A stretch of 64,000 bases of DNA from Oscillospiraceae bacterium (GCA_015067825.1 SVLQ01000002.1:124001-188000), one strand, 5' to 3'; positions 9,388 to 18,878 are shown, numbered from the stretch's first letter. Notes: generated by a model from the sequence alone, not told the origin. Numbers and translations are program-made.

Positions 9388-10755
9388 ATGGATCGACTTG
9401 AACAGGCGATCAGCCGGGGTGACCGGATTCACTTTATCGGCGTCGGCGGCGTGATGATGTCGTCGCTCGCGCTGGAGCTTGCGCGCCGCGGCTGTGTCGT
9501 GACGGGCAACGACCGCAGCGCATCGGCCATGACCGAAAAGCTGGAACGCGCCGGGATCCCCGTTTCCATCGGTCACCGCCCAGAGTATATCGACGGCGCG
9601 GCGATCATCGTCAAAAACGCGGCCATCCCCGAGACCTCGCCCGATTTGGCCGCCGCCCGCGCCAAAGGCCTGCCCGTCTACGAGCGGCCGCAGATCCTGG
9701 GGCGCATCATGCGCGAATACGAGCGCTCGGTTGGCGTTTCCGGTACGCACGGAAAATCGACGACCTCGGGCATGCTCACGCACGCGCTGCGCGCGCTTTC
9801 CGCCGATCCGACGGCGTTTTTGGGCGCGTCGCTGGCGGAGATCGGCGGTACCTACGTGCTCGGCCACGACGATTGGTTCGTCGCCGAATCGTGCGAATAC
9901 TGCCGCTCGTTTCTGTACCTGAACCCGCAGACCGCGGTGATCTTAAACGTCGAAGCCGACCACCTCGACTACTACTCCGGCATCGAAGAGATCATCGGCG
10001 CCTTCCGCGATTTTGCCGAAAATACGCCGGCGGTCGGCGGCAAGGTCGTTGTCAACGCCGACAGCGCCAACGCGATGCGCGCCGTCGAGGGCGTTGAACG
10101 CGAGATCCTCACGTTTGGCCGCCAAAACGGCCGCTTCCGCGCCGAAAATCCGCAGGTCAACCACGGCTGCTGGCGCTATACGCTGACGGATCACGGCGAA
10201 CCGCTCTGCGAAGTGGCACTTAGCGTGCCCGGCGAACATAATATTTCCAACTCTTTGGCCGTTGCGGCCATACTGCTTTCCTATGGGATCGAGCCCGCCG
10301 CCGCCGCAAAAGCAATCGAATCGTATCCGGGTGTCGAGCGGCGCTTCCAAAAGGTCGGCGAGTACCATGGTGCCGTCGTGATCGACGATTACGCCCACCA
10401 CCCCGACGAACTCGAAACGACGATCGCCACTGCCCGCAGCTACGGCTATGCGCGCGTGGTCTGCCTCTTCCAACCGCACACCTATTCGCGCACCGTGCTG
10501 CTCAAGGACCGCTTCTGCGAGGTGCTCGCCAAAGCCGATCTGACGTTGCTGACCGATATCTATTCCGCCCGCGAACAAAACACCTTCGGGATCTCTTCGG
10601 CCGATCTCGCGCGCGAGATCCCCGGTGCGCTCTACGTGCCGTCGCTTACGGATGCTGCCAGAGCACTTGCGGACCTCGCGGCTCCCGGCGACTTGATCTT
10701 AGTCTGCGGGGCAGGGGACGTCAACCGTGCGGCCCATCTGCTGCTTTCGAAATAA
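9388..10755 (+). CDS. murC: UDP-N-acetylmuramate--L-alanine ligase
   Basis: The 455-residue Mur ligase begins with the Rossmann-type UDP-binding motif IHFIGVGGVMMSSLA. It carries the ATP loop GTHGKS at about 119-124 and the conserved DDYAHHPDE segment near residue 333. MurC adds L-alanine to UDP-MurNAc, the first amino acid of the peptidoglycan stem. ATG 9388 has AAGGAG about 7 bases upstream; the longer frame extends into mreB and is not used. Length matches the family. It sits between mreB and glucuronate isomerase. Confidence 0.96.
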   Translation: MDRLEQAISRGDRIHFIGVGGVMMSSLALELARRGCVVTGNDRSASAMTEKLERAGIPVSIGHRPEYIDGAAIIVKNAAIPETSPDLAAARAKGLPVYERPQILGRIMREYERSVGVSGTHGKSTTSGMLTHALRALSADPTAFLGASLAEIGGTYVLGHDDWFVAESCEYCRSFLYLNPQTAVILNVEADHLDYYSGIEEIIGAFRDFAENTPAVGGKVVVNADSANAMRAVEGVEREILTFGRQNGRFRAENPQVNHGCWRYTLTDHGEPLCEVALSVPGEHNISNSLAVAAILLSYGIEPAAAAKAIESYPGVERRFQKVGEYHGAVVIDDYAHHPDELETTIATARSYGYARVVCLFQPHTYSRTVLLKDRFCEVLAKADLTLLTDIYSAREQNTFGISSADLAREIPGALYVPSLTDAARALADLAAPGDLILVCGAGDVNRAAHLLLSK

Positions 10756-10773
10756 CATAAAGGAGTTGTACCA

Positions 10774-12171
10774 ATGAAATTTTTGAACGACAATTTCCTG
10801 CTCAAGGGCAAAACGGCTCAGGACCTTTACCACAACGTCGCCAAAGACCTTCCGATCATTGACTACCACTGCCATCTGAACCCGGCAGAGATCGCATCCG
10901 ACCGCCGCTTCCAAACGATCACCGAAGCGTGGCTCGGCGGCGACCATTATAAATGGCGCCTCATGCGCATCAACGGTGTGGACGAAGAATACATCACCGG
11001 CAAAGCCGACGATTTTGAAAAGTTCCTCGCCTACGCCAAAACGCTCGAATGCGCGATCGGCAACCCGCTCTACCACTGGACGCATCTGGAAATGCGCCAC
11101 TTCTTCGGCATCGACGAAGCACTGACGGCCGATAACGCCCGCGAGCTCTACGACGCGATGAACGCGAAGCTTGTGCTGCCGGAATTCTCCGCGCGCAACT
11201 TCATCATCCGCTCGAAGGTTGAAACGATCTGCACGACCGACGATCCGATCGATTCGCTCGAACACCACAGCGCCATCGCCGCCGACCCGGTCGCCGGCTG
11301 TACGGTGCGCCCGACCTTCCGCCCCGACCGCGCGGTGCTGATCGAAAAGCCGGACTTCGCCGATTATATGGCGCTTCTGTCCAAGGCCTCGGGCGTGAAG
11401 ATTGAAACGCTCGACGACGTGATCAAAGCGCTGTTCGCCCGCGTCGACTACTTTGCCGACCACGGTTGCCTGCTCTCCGACCACGACTTCGGTCGCCTGC
11501 CGGCATCCCACGCCGACCACGCCGCGGCTTCGCAGATCTTTGCCAAGAAGATGAACGGCGGCGAGCTGACCAACGAAGAGGCCGACGGCTACAAATCCTA
11601 CGTTCTGACCGCGCTTGCCGGCTATTTCGCCAAGAAAAATTGGACGATGCAGCTCCATTGCGGCGCGATGCGCAACAACAGCACCAAAATGTTTGAGCGG
11701 ATCGGCAAGGACACGGGCTTCGACACGATGTCGGACTTCGAGGTCGCCACGTCGCTCTCTCGCCTCCTCGACCGCATCGACCGCGAGACCGAGCTCCCGC
11801 GCACGATCCTTTATTCGCTCAATCCCAAGGATTTCTACGCGATGATCGCCCTCTGCGGCTGCTTCGGCGGCACGGGCGTTGCGGGCAAGACGCAGTTTGG
11901 CTCGGCTTGGTGGTTCATCGACCACAAGGACGGCATGGAAAAGCAGCTCCGCGAGACCGCGAGTTTGAACCTGCTCTCCGTCTTCGTCGGTATGCTCACC
12001 GATTCCCGCAGCTTCCTCTCGTATCCGCGCCACGAATACTTCCGCCGCATCCTCTGCAACCTGGTCGGCACGTGGGTCGATGACGGCGAATTCCCGGCCG
12101 ACGCAAAGCTCCTCGAAAAAATCGTCGCGGGCATTTCTTACCGGAACGCCAAGAGCTATTTTGGCTTCTGA
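10774..12171 (+). CDS. uxaC: Glucuronate isomerase (uronate isomerase)
   Basis: This 465-residue amidohydrolase-fold enzyme has the HxH metal motif at His32/His34 (DYHCHLNPAEI). It also has WTHLEMRHFFGI, CTTDDP, and the C-terminal FVGMLTDSRSFLSYPRHEYFRR, all diagnostic of UxaC. It converts D-glucuronate to D-fructuronate and galacturonate to tagaturonate. It follows murC by 18 bases with AAGGAG before the ATG. No other uronate-pathway gene is in the window, so it is metabolically isolated here. Confidence 0.96.
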   Translation: MKFLNDNFLLKGKTAQDLYHNVAKDLPIIDYHCHLNPAEIASDRRFQTITEAWLGGDHYKWRLMRINGVDEEYITGKADDFEKFLAYAKTLECAIGNPLYHWTHLEMRHFFGIDEALTADNARELYDAMNAKLVLPEFSARNFIIRSKVETICTTDDPIDSLEHHSAIAADPVAGCTVRPTFRPDRAVLIEKPDFADYMALLSKASGVKIETLDDVIKALFARVDYFADHGCLLSDHDFGRLPASHADHAAASQIFAKKMNGGELTNEEADGYKSYVLTALAGYFAKKNWTMQLHCGAMRNNSTKMFERIGKDTGFDTMSDFEVATSLSRLLDRIDRETELPRTILYSLNPKDFYAMIALCGCFGGTGVAGKTQFGSAWWFIDHKDGMEKQLRETASLNLLSVFVGMLTDSRSFLSYPRHEYFRRILCNLVGTWVDDGEFPADAKLLEKIVAGISYRNAKSYFGF

Positions 12172-12217
12172 TCCGGTTTTGTTACCGTTTTGTTTCCGTT
12201 TCGTAACCGTATTGTAG

Positions 12218-12246
12218 TTGTTTTAGGCGAAGAAGTGCGTTATAAT
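12218..12246 (+). promoter_or_regulatory. Candidate promoter for the VanW protein and proS
   Basis: TTGTTT, 17 bases, TATAAT, about 40 bases before the VanW-protein start. Confidence 0.6.
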
Positions 12247-12286
12247 ATGATTGCGAAAAACGGAACAAGAAAGGAGACGATTTGTT

Positions 12287-14017
12287 TTGAATGACTGGAA
12301 AAAAATCCTGGAACAGATGTCGGAAGACAGCGGGGATGAAAAACAGTTCAGAACAACGGAAATTAACATAAAACCTGCAAGAAAAAAGAAAAAACGCATC
12401 CTCGGGGTGCATCCGGCCTTTTTCTGGTCCTGCATTGCCGTATTTGTGCTGGTCATCGCGCTGGGCGGACTTTGGATCGCCAATATCTTCCGCACCGTCA
12501 GCGACTACGAGCTGATCTTCCCGGGCGTGACCGCGATGAACATCGAGCTCGGCGGCATGACCGAAGCCGAAGCAGTCGAAGTTTTGAACGAATACAGCGA
12601 GAACTACTTCTCCGGCAAAGAACTGGAAATCCGCTGCAACGATGAGCGGGTGGGGCTTGATGCCTCGGTCACGATCTACGCGCGCGAAATCATGAGGGAT
12701 ATCGACGCCGAAGCCATCGCTGCCAAAGCCTTTGCCTACGGCCGCGACCGTTCGACCTTCTGGCAGTTCCGCCGCTTAAAGAGCGACGAGACCTACGAGC
12801 TGCCGATCAGCGCTTTGAACGGCTATGACCGCGAAGCGGTCGACCGTGTGATCGACGAGCTGGTTTCGGGGATTGAACGCGAATACCGCAACTACAGCTA
12901 CATGCTCGACAGCACCGGTCTGACGATCACCCGCGGGATCGACGGGATCGAGATCAATCAGGCTGTGCTCGCCGACGAAATCCACCGCCGTATTTCCGGC
13001 AATGAGTACGGCGAATACGTGATCACTTCGCCGGTTCTGGAAGTGACGATTGCGGAAGTGCCTGACTGGAACATCCTACGCGAGACCTTCCTGGTGATGG
13101 CCGAAGACGCCGCCATCGAAAAATCCGGCTCGCGCGGCTACCGCATCATCGACGAAATCATCGGCAAGGACGTGGATATTCAGCAGATCAACGCCGATAT
13201 GCAGACGAGCGACTGGGACGTCAAAACCTATCCGTTTGTCTACACCACGCCGCAGGTGACCTCGGAACTGCTGGAAACGCTGCTGTTCCGCGATGTGCTC
13301 GGTCAGGCCGAATCCAATTACAACAGCTACGAAGCGAACCGCACGACGAACGTGCGCCTCGCGACCGAAAAGGTCAACGACATTATTTTGCTGCCGGGCG
13401 AGGAATTCTCGTTCAACAACATCGTCGGCGAACGCACAGAAGAACGCGGCTTTAAAAATGCGATCGTCTTTGCCGGCGGTGAACTCGTCGACGGTGTCGG
13501 CGGCGGTATCTGTCAGGTCTCCTCCACGATTTATGTGGCGACGCTCTGCGCTGATCTGGCTGTCACCGAACGCGCTGTCCATGCCTACAAGGTCGATTAT
13601 GTGCCGCTGGGACAGGATGCGACCGTGCAGTGGGGTTATCTCGACTACAAATTTGTCAACGACACCGCCTATCCGATCCGCATCAACGCCGTGATGAGCG
13701 ATTCCACGCTGACCGTGACGATCTACGGCACCAAAACCGACCCCGAAAAACGCATTGAGCTGGAAAGTGTCACGATCAACACGTATCCCTATGAGACGAT
13801 CAAGGTGCTCAACGAAGAGATTCCGGAAGGCACAGCCAAGCAGACGCAGTCGGGCAAGGATGGCTACCAGTGCGAGACCTACCAGCTGATCTACATGGGC
13901 GACACGCTGGTCGAGCGCCGGTTGGCCAACAAGAGCTACTACAAACCGCAAAACTGCATCATTCAGTATCACCCGGCGGACGAAGAACCCGTCAATCCTG
14001 CCGGACCGACAGAATAA
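12287..14017 (+). CDS. VanW-family membrane-anchored protein with PG-binding-4-like repeats
   Basis: The 576-residue protein has a short basic cytoplasmic tail, one membrane segment (WSCIAVFVLVIALGGLWIA) and a long exterior part. Two peptidoglycan-binding-4-like segments precede a VanW domain with FSFNNIVGERTEERGFKNA and GVGGGICQVSSTIY. A G5-like tail follows. These proteins act at the cell wall; their molecular function is unclear. TTG 12287 is the best start because AGGAGACG is 7-8 bases upstream and the ORF upstream lacks a site. It precedes proS by 30 bases and probably shares its transcript. Confidence 0.85.
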   Translation: MNDWKKILEQMSEDSGDEKQFRTTEINIKPARKKKKRILGVHPAFFWSCIAVFVLVIALGGLWIANIFRTVSDYELIFPGVTAMNIELGGMTEAEAVEVLNEYSENYFSGKELEIRCNDERVGLDASVTIYAREIMRDIDAEAIAAKAFAYGRDRSTFWQFRRLKSDETYELPISALNGYDREAVDRVIDELVSGIEREYRNYSYMLDSTGLTITRGIDGIEINQAVLADEIHRRISGNEYGEYVITSPVLEVTIAEVPDWNILRETFLVMAEDAAIEKSGSRGYRIIDEIIGKDVDIQQINADMQTSDWDVKTYPFVYTTPQVTSELLETLLFRDVLGQAESNYNSYEANRTTNVRLATEKVNDIILLPGEEFSFNNIVGERTEERGFKNAIVFAGGELVDGVGGGICQVSSTIYVATLCADLAVTERAVHAYKVDYVPLGQDATVQWGYLDYKFVNDTAYPIRINAVMSDSTLTVTIYGTKTDPEKRIELESVTINTYPYETIKVLNEEIPEGTAKQTQSGKDGYQCETYQLIYMGDTLVERRLANKSYYKPQNCIIQYHPADEEPVNPAGPTE

Positions 14018-14047
14018 AAGAACTACATAGAACGAAGGGAAACAACA

Positions 14048-15487
14048 ATGGCACAAGAAAAAAAGATGGTAGAGCAGATCACGTCGATGGACGTTGATTT
14101 TGCGCAATGGTATACCGACGTCGTCAAAAAGGCGGAACTCGCCGACTACTCCGGCGTCAAGGGCTGCATGGTCATCCGCCCGTACGGCTACGCGATCTGG
14201 GAAAATATGCAGAAGGACCTCGACCGCCGCTTTAAGGAGCTCGGCCACGAGAACGTCTATATGCCGATGTTCATCCCCGAAAGCCTGCTCCAGAAGGAAA
14301 AAGACCACGTCGAAGGCTTCGCACCGGAAGTCGCATGGGTTACCCAAGGCGGCCACAACGAACTGACCGAACGCCTTTGCGTGCGTCCGACCTCGGAAGT
14401 GCTCTTCTGCGAACACTATAAGAACATCATCCAGTCCTACCGCGACCTGCCGAAGCTCTACAACCAGTGGTGCAGCGTTGTACGCTGGGAAAAAACGACC
14501 CGTCCGTTCCTCCGCACGTCCGAATTTTTGTGGCAGGAAGGCCACACGATGCACGAGACCGAAGAAGAAGCCCGTGCCGAGACCCAGCAGATGCTCAAGT
14601 GCTACGAGGATTTCTACCGCGAAACGCTGGCGATCCCCGCTGTCACCGGCCGCAAGACCGATAAGGAAAAATTCGCCGGTGCCGTCGAGACCTATACGAT
14701 TGAGCCGATGATGCACAACGGCGTGGCGCTGCAGGGCGGCACCTCGCACTATTTCGGCGACGGCTTTGCCCGCGCGTTCGAAATCACCTTCTCCGACCGC
14801 AACAACCAGCTCCGCTACCCGCATCAGACCTCGTGGGGCGTCTCCACGCGTATGATCGGCGCAGTTATCATGACCCACGGCGACGACAACGGCCTCATCC
14901 TGCCGCCGGCCATCGCCCCGATTCAGGTCATGATCCTGCCCATCGCCTCCCATAAGCCGGGCGTTCTCGACAAAGCCGAAGAGCTCCGCAAGCGCCTTGC
15001 CGCTTCCTTCCGCGTCTCGCTCGATGCGTCCGACAACTCCGCGGGCTGGAAGTTCAGCCAGTGTGAAATGAAGGGTATCCCGCTCCGCCTCGAAATCGGC
15101 CCGCGCGATATCGAAAACAACGCCTGCGTGCTCGTCCGCCGCGATAACCGCGAAAAGATCGTCGTCTCGCTCGATAATCTCGAAGAAGCGGTCGCCGCCG
15201 CGCTCAAAGCCGTCCACGACGGTCTCTATCAGCGCGCGCTGGATAACCTCGCCGAGAAAACGCACGTTGCGACCACCCACGAAGAATTCCTCGACATCGC
15301 CAAGAATCAGCCGGGCTTTATCCGCGCCATGTGGTGCGGCGACGAAGCCTGCGAGACCGCGCTCAAGGATGAGACTGGCGGCGTCAAGAGCCGCTGCATC
15401 CCCTTCGAAGGCGAAGCCGTCGGCGAAACCTGCGTTTGCTGCGGCAAACCGGCCAAGCACCTCGTCGTCTGGGGCAGACAGTATTAA
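14048..15487 (+). CDS. proS: Prolyl-tRNA synthetase, archaeal/eukaryotic type
   Basis: The 479-residue class II synthetase lacks the bacterial editing insertion. It has [12 protein letters not shown], the motif 2 region [20 protein letters not shown] (about 140-160), and a C-terminal zinc-binding-like region with CGDEACE and CVCCGKPA. It ends in Tyr, as archaeal-type ProRS enzymes do. It charges tRNA-Pro. A strong hairpin terminator follows. The minus-strand DUF6809-like ORF runs through that terminator into the antisense of the proS 3' end. Confidence 0.95.
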   Translation: MAQEKKMVEQITSMDVDFAQWYTDVVKKAELADYSGVKGCMVIRPYGYAIWENMQKDLDRRFKELGHENVYMPMFIPESLLQKEKDHVEGFAPEVAWVTQGGHNELTERLCVRPTSEVLFCEHYKNIIQSYRDLPKLYNQWCSVVRWEKTTRPFLRTSEFLWQEGHTMHETEEEARAETQQMLKCYEDFYRETLAIPAVTGRKTDKEKFAGAVETYTIEPMMHNGVALQGGTSHYFGDGFARAFEITFSDRNNQLRYPHQTSWGVSTRMIGAVIMTHGDDNGLILPPAIAPIQVMILPIASHKPGVLDKAEELRKRLAASFRVSLDASDNSAGWKFSQCEMKGIPLRLEIGPRDIENNACVLVRRDNREKIVVSLDNLEEAVAAALKAVHDGLYQRALDNLAEKTHVATTHEEFLDIAKNQPGFIRAMWCGDEACETALKDETGGVKSRCIPFEGEAVGETCVCCGKPAKHLVVWGRQY

Positions 15488-15836
15488 TTAAAAAATAAGG
15501 AGACTGTTCGGTTTTACCGAACAGTCTCCTTGCTTTTTTTGAAGCCGTTTCCTGTAAAATACTTTGATCGGTTCTGAAAAAGCTCTCTGCGGCTAATTTC
15601 ATTCCCAAACAAAAGCCGTCATAAAAAGCTTGTTCGGATGCGAGCCTCGTATACTCGTTGGCCGAATCGACGTATTTTTTGAAATACGTCACCGCCCATT
15701 TTGGGAGCTGTTGTTCTAATTTTTCTGTGTTTTGCAGGAATCGGCATTCTGCCTGCAGAAATTCTGCGCTGCTGCGTCCCGAAATCCGGATCGGGTCGAT
15801 ATTTCCGTACCAAAGTTCCGTAATTGCGTTTGCCAT
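15384..15836 (-). CDS. DUF6809-like small protein with read-through tail
   Basis: The frame is 150 codons long from ATG 15836, which has GGAG 6 bases upstream. The first 90 or so residues ([36 protein letters not shown]) resemble the DUF6809 family, small helical proteins common near Xre regulators in Clostridia. No stop occurs before the proS terminator, so the C-terminal 50 or so residues come from the terminator stem and antisense proS; the tail is Arg-rich and unlikely to be ancestral. Promoter and operators lie immediately upstream, divergent from the Xre gene. Family assignment is from memory. Confidence 0.7.
   Translation of the reverse strand: MANAITELWYGNIDPIRISGRSSAEFLQAECRFLQNTEKLEQQLPKWAVTYFKKYVDSANEYTRLASEQAFYDGFCLGMKLAAESFFRTDQSILQETASKKARRLFGKTEQSPYFLINTVCPRRRGAWPVCRSKRRFRRRLRLRRGCSGS
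15497..15540 (+). terminator. proS terminator
   Basis: A long stem, AAGGAGACTGTTCGG with its complement, and a TTTTA loop are followed by an eight-T run. It starts 10 bases after the proS stop. Confidence 0.9.
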
Positions 15837-15851
15837 AGGCATCTCCTTTCG

Positions 15852-15865
15852 CACCTTAAAAGGTG
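15852..15865. promoter_or_regulatory. Operator-like palindrome O1
   Basis: CACCTTAAAAGGTG is a perfect 14-bp palindrome between the minus-strand -10 and the ribosome-binding site of the DUF6809-like gene. Confidence 0.7.
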
Positions 15866-15875
15866 ATCGTAATAC

Positions 15876-15904
15876 ATTGTAGCACCTTTTAAGGTGCAAG
15901 TCAA
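15876..15904 (-). promoter_or_regulatory. Promoter of the DUF6809-like gene
   Basis: On the minus strand TTGACT and TACAAT are separated by exactly 17 bases. Operator O2 fills the spacer. Confidence 0.8.
15883..15896. promoter_or_regulatory. Operator-like palindrome O2
   Basis: CACCTTTTAAGGTG is a perfect palindrome that shares the half-site of O1 and lies inside the minus-strand promoter spacer. Confidence 0.75.
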
Positions 15905-15932
15905 GTGCACCTCATAAGGTTCGTGGTATAAT
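15904..15932 (+). promoter_or_regulatory. Extended -10 promoter of the Xre gene
   Basis: TGGTATAAT (15924-15932) is an extended -10 element. The -35 is poor. Operator O3 lies directly upstream of the TG motif. Confidence 0.65.
15908..15921. promoter_or_regulatory. Operator-like imperfect palindrome O3
   Basis: CACCTCATAAGGTT is an imperfect copy of the O1/O2 motif. Its position would block the Xre promoter, which suggests autoregulation. Confidence 0.65.
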
Positions 15933-15951
15933 GGACAAAAGGAGGATGCAT

Positions 15952-16170
15952 ATGATCTGTTATGAAAGATTGAAGGCGGTACGGGAAGATCACGATCTTA
16001 CGCAATCAGACATTGCGAAAATTCTGCAGACAACGCGCCAACAAGTGAGCAAGTGGGAAACCGGTGCTCAAATGATGGGTGTGGATAAATATATTTTGTT
16101 GGCGAAACACTATAACCTGTCGTTGGATTATTTGCTCGGTCTAACAGATACGCCGCGGCGGTTACGGTGA
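15952..16170 (+). CDS. Xre-family helix-turn-helix regulator, 72 aa
   Basis: The protein is a single HTH domain: LKAVREDHDLTQSDIAKIL is helices 1-2, TTRQQVSKWETG is the recognition helix region, and NLSLDYLLGLTD is the typical end. ATG 15952 is 6 bases after GGAGG. It is divergent from the DUF6809-like gene, and three copies of a CACCTTnnAAGGTG motif lie between them, so it probably represses both promoters. The leader is only about a dozen bases long if transcription starts where the -10 predicts. The region is AT-richer than its neighbours. Confidence 0.85.
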   Translation: MICYERLKAVREDHDLTQSDIAKILQTTRQQVSKWETGAQMMGVDKYILLAKHYNLSLDYLLGLTDTPRRLR

Positions 16171-16290
16171 ATCGATATTGTACGCGGAAAATTTTTCCAG
16201 CATAAAACCAAGGTCATCGGCAAACGATAGCGTTGCGGCACACATGAGAATGTATGTTATGCCATCATTTCAGTTCAGGAGAAATGACCG

Positions 16291-16644
16291 ATGAAAAAAA
16301 TCCTTGCGCTGGTTCTGTGCGTCTGCCTGTCCGCGCTGGTGTTTGCCGCGTGCAGCACCGACGATATGATGGGCGAATCGAGCAGCACCGGCACGACCAA
16401 ACGAACCACCGGCACGACCACCTCGATGACCACGCCTTTGGCTTCGTCGCCCGCTGTGACGAGCACAACGAGTGCGACGAGTGGCGGTATCATCAGCGGT
16501 ATGTCGAGCTTTGTCTCCGACCTCGTTTCCGACGCAACCGAACCGGACGGCACGACCGACGGCTCGAACTCGTCCGGCAGCTCGGGTGCTCCCCGCGGCC
16601 GGATGCATACGGAACCTGCGGACAGAGACGGTTCAAAGTCGTAA
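16291..16644 (+). CDS. Thr/Ser-rich small lipoprotein
   Basis: This 117-residue protein has a lipoprotein signal peptide (MKKILALVLCVCLSALVF) with lipobox VFAAC, so it should be anchored to the outer face of the membrane. The mature part is low complexity, rich in Thr, Ser and Gly (TGTTKRTTGTTTS), without a recognisable domain. AGGAG precedes the ATG. It stands alone, followed by a strong terminator. The function is unknown. Confidence 0.75.
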   Translation: MKKILALVLCVCLSALVFAACSTDDMMGESSSTGTTKRTTGTTTSMTTPLASSPAVTSTTSATSGGIISGMSSFVSDLVSDATEPDGTTDGSNSSGSSGAPRGRMHTEPADRDGSKS

Positions 16645-16654
16645 CCAAACGCGC

Positions 16655-16704
16655 AATTCGGACGATCGCAGCGCCTTTTTGCCTGCGGTCGTCCGAATTT
16701 TTTT
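16655..16704 (+). terminator. Terminator after the Thr-rich lipoprotein
   Basis: AATTCGGACGATCGCAG pairs with CTGCGGTCGTCCGAATT around a short loop, followed by a run of T. Confidence 0.85.
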
Positions 16705-16988
16705 CAGCAGTGGTGAAAGTTTTGGCGCGGGTCGGTCAAATGCCGTACATTTATGCATGTGAAAAAAATGTCGAACGCAAAAAAATGTAATATAATTACG
16801 GGTGCATTTGCGGATATCGGCGGAGATAAAATAAAAATTTACAAAATAAGGCGAAAAAAGTTTGCGCGGGGGACTTGTAAAAATGCGCGAAATAGTGTAT
16901 TATATAATCCGATGAATTATACATACCGCCCAAGAAGCAGGATTTTGGGGCGAAGAGTTGTTTGCAGGTTTGATGGAGGGTAAGAAAC
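16705..16988 (+). promoter_or_regulatory. AT-rich intergenic region upstream of the CdaR-like regulator
   Basis: This gene-free stretch has two TATAAT boxes (16791-16796 and 16903-16908), but neither has a good -35 at 16-18 bases. It probably holds the promoter for the regulator and the ftsEX genes. No riboswitch or small ORF was recognised. Confidence 0.4.
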
Positions 16989-18080
16989 ATGTCAAGAAGA
17001 TTGTTCCAGAATATGGCGTTGCAGATGCACGAAGCGACCGGTAAGACGGTTGGCGTCATCGACGGAGACGGAACAGTTATCGCGTGCAGCGAGCTGAAGA
17101 AGATCGGCGAAGTATATGAGCAGGCCGTAGAAGAGCTGAACAATACTTCCGAACCGACCCTGCACCGCGGCTATACCTACAAATCGCTGGCCATGCGCGG
17201 CGTGCGCCTCGAATACGCGGCGTTTGTGGAAGGCACGGATGCCGAAACACTCTCGATGTGCTCGATGGTCGTCGTTGCGCTCAACGGCGTCAAACAGTAC
17301 TACGACGAAAAATACGACAAAGCTACATTTATCAAAAATATCCTGCTTGATAACGTTCTCCCCGGTGATATTTACATCAAATCCAAAGAACTGCATTTCG
17401 GCGGCGACACGCCGCGCGTCGTGTTTTTGGTGCGGATGATGGACAAGCTTGATATCGCCACCAACGATATCATTGCCGGTTTATTCCCCGACCGCCAGAA
17501 AGACTTCATCATGACCGTCAACGAAAGCGATGTGGCGATCGTCAAAGAAGTCAAGGCCAACTGCGATGTCAAAGAGCTCCGCAAAATCGCCAAGGGCATT
17601 GAAGATACGATCAACGCCGAGCTGTTGGTCAAGTGCGTCATCGGTATCGGCACAGTCGTGCCGCAGCTGAAGGATCTGTCGCGCTCGCTCAAAGAAGCGC
17701 AGGTCGCCATCGAAGTCGGCCGCGTGTTCGATGCGGAAAAATCGATCATCAACTACGAGCACCTCGGCATCGGCCGCCTGATCTACCAGCTGCCGACCAC
17801 GCTTTGCCGGATGTTCTTGAGCGAGGTGTTCAAGAAGGGCGGCGTCGATTCGCTCGGCCAGGAAACGATGATGACGATCCAGAAGTTCTTCGAGAACAAC
17901 CTGAACGTTTCCGAAACCTCGCGTAAGCTGTTTGTCCATAGAAATACGCTGGTCTACCGTCTGGAAAAGATCAAGAAGATCACGGGGCTTGACCTCCGTG
18001 AATTCGACCATGCGATCATCTTCAAGGTGGCGCTGATGGTCAAAAAGTATCTCGAATCGCGCGATCGCGATGAAATCTAA
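16989..18080 (+). CDS. PucR/CdaR-type transcriptional regulator
   Basis: The 363-residue protein has an N-terminal sensor-like region (TGKTVGVIDGDGTVIACSEL), a central GGDEF-like CdaR domain (AELLVKCVIGIGTVVPQLKDL), and a C-terminal PucR helix-turn-helix (LNVSETSRKLFVHRNTLVYR, about 305-325). Relatives regulate sugar diacid, purine or amino acid use. Here the next genes are ftsE and ftsX rather than a catabolic operon. The start at 16989 has GGAGGG upstream. Confidence 0.85.
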   Translation: MSRRLFQNMALQMHEATGKTVGVIDGDGTVIACSELKKIGEVYEQAVEELNNTSEPTLHRGYTYKSLAMRGVRLEYAAFVEGTDAETLSMCSMVVVALNGVKQYYDEKYDKATFIKNILLDNVLPGDIYIKSKELHFGGDTPRVVFLVRMMDKLDIATNDIIAGLFPDRQKDFIMTVNESDVAIVKEVKANCDVKELRKIAKGIEDTINAELLVKCVIGIGTVVPQLKDLSRSLKEAQVAIEVGRVFDAEKSIINYEHLGIGRLIYQLPTTLCRMFLSEVFKKGGVDSLGQETMMTIQKFFENNLNVSETSRKLFVHRNTLVYRLEKIKKITGLDLREFDHAIIFKVALMVKKYLESRDRDEI

Positions 18081-18105
18081 ACTGCCGTTCTGCGGCTGAT
18101 TGCGG

Positions 18106-18136
18106 GTCCGCCGTTGGTTCTGACGGCGGACTGCAT
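18106..18136 (+). terminator. Weak hairpin between the regulator and ftsE
   Basis: GTCCGCCGT pairs with ACGGCGGAC; only a short imperfect T stretch follows. It may reduce read-through into ftsE. Confidence 0.35.
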
Positions 18137-18185
18137 TTTGTCGGCAAGAATGTTTGTCTGATTACGGAAAGGGAAGGGATTTATT

Positions 18186-18878
18186 TTGATTCGGCTATCG
18201 GATACCTACGTCCGTTATGCTTCGGGCGTGGAGGCGCTGCGGGGTGTGAACCTCACGGTAACGGATGGTGAATTTGTGTTTATCGTCGGCCCTTCCGGTG
18301 CGGGCAAATCGACGCTGCTCAAGCTCCTGACGGCCGAGATCCGGCCGTCTGCCGGTCTTGCGCTGGTCAATTCCGTCTCCATTTCGCGCCTGAAACGGCG
18401 CCACGTCCCCAAGCTGCGGCGTTCGCTGGGTGTGGTGTACCAGGATTTTCGCCTGATCGAACGCATGAACGTGTTTGAAAACGTCGCGTTTGCGATGCGT
18501 GTGGTCGGTGTTTCCGATAGCAAAAAAATTAGAAAGCGCGTGATGTACGTGCTGGAACTGGTTGGTCTGGCCGAAAAAGCCGACCGTATGCCTGCCGAGC
18601 TCTCGGGCGGCGAACAGCAGCGTGTGGCAATCGCACGTGCGCTGGTCAACAACCCCGATATCATCATCGCCGACGAGCCGACCGGCAATCTCGACCCGGA
18701 AAAATCGCGCGAGCTGATGGAACTGCTCGCCGAAATCAATGAGCTGGGTTCGACTGTTCTTGTCATCACTCACGAAAAAGAACTGGTCAACTCCTTCCAC
18801 AAACGCGTCGTATACCTCGACAACGGCTGTGTTGTCGGCGATGCGATCGGCGGATATTCCGGCGAAGCGGTGGAATGA
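18186..18878 (+). CDS. ftsE: Cell division ATP-binding protein FtsE
   Basis: The 230-residue ABC ATPase has Walker A GPSGAGKS at 35-42, Q-loop VVYQDFRLI, signature [15 protein letters not shown], and Walker [13 protein letters not shown]. The DFRLI and NLDPEKS segments are typical of FtsE. It pairs with FtsX and drives peptidoglycan hydrolase activation at division or elongation sites. The likely start is TTG 18186. ftsX begins about 20 bases downstream, and the EnvC-like protein and CtpA follow, giving a complete FtsEX-hydrolase module. Confidence 0.95.
   Translation: MIRLSDTYVRYASGVEALRGVNLTVTDGEFVFIVGPSGAGKSTLLKLLTAEIRPSAGLALVNSVSISRLKRRHVPKLRRSLGVVYQDFRLIERMNVFENVAFAMRVVGVSDSKKIRKRVMYVLELVGLAEKADRMPAELSGGEQQRVAIARALVNNPDIIIADEPTGNLDPEKSRELMELLAEINELGSTVLVITHEKELVNSFHKRVVYLDNGCVVGDAIGGYSGEAVE

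Noticed and set aside
13076..15460. 794-codon minus-strand open frame
   Set aside because: It is the antisense shadow of the VanW protein and proS genes, with Val/Asp/Arg-rich low-information sequence and no motif.
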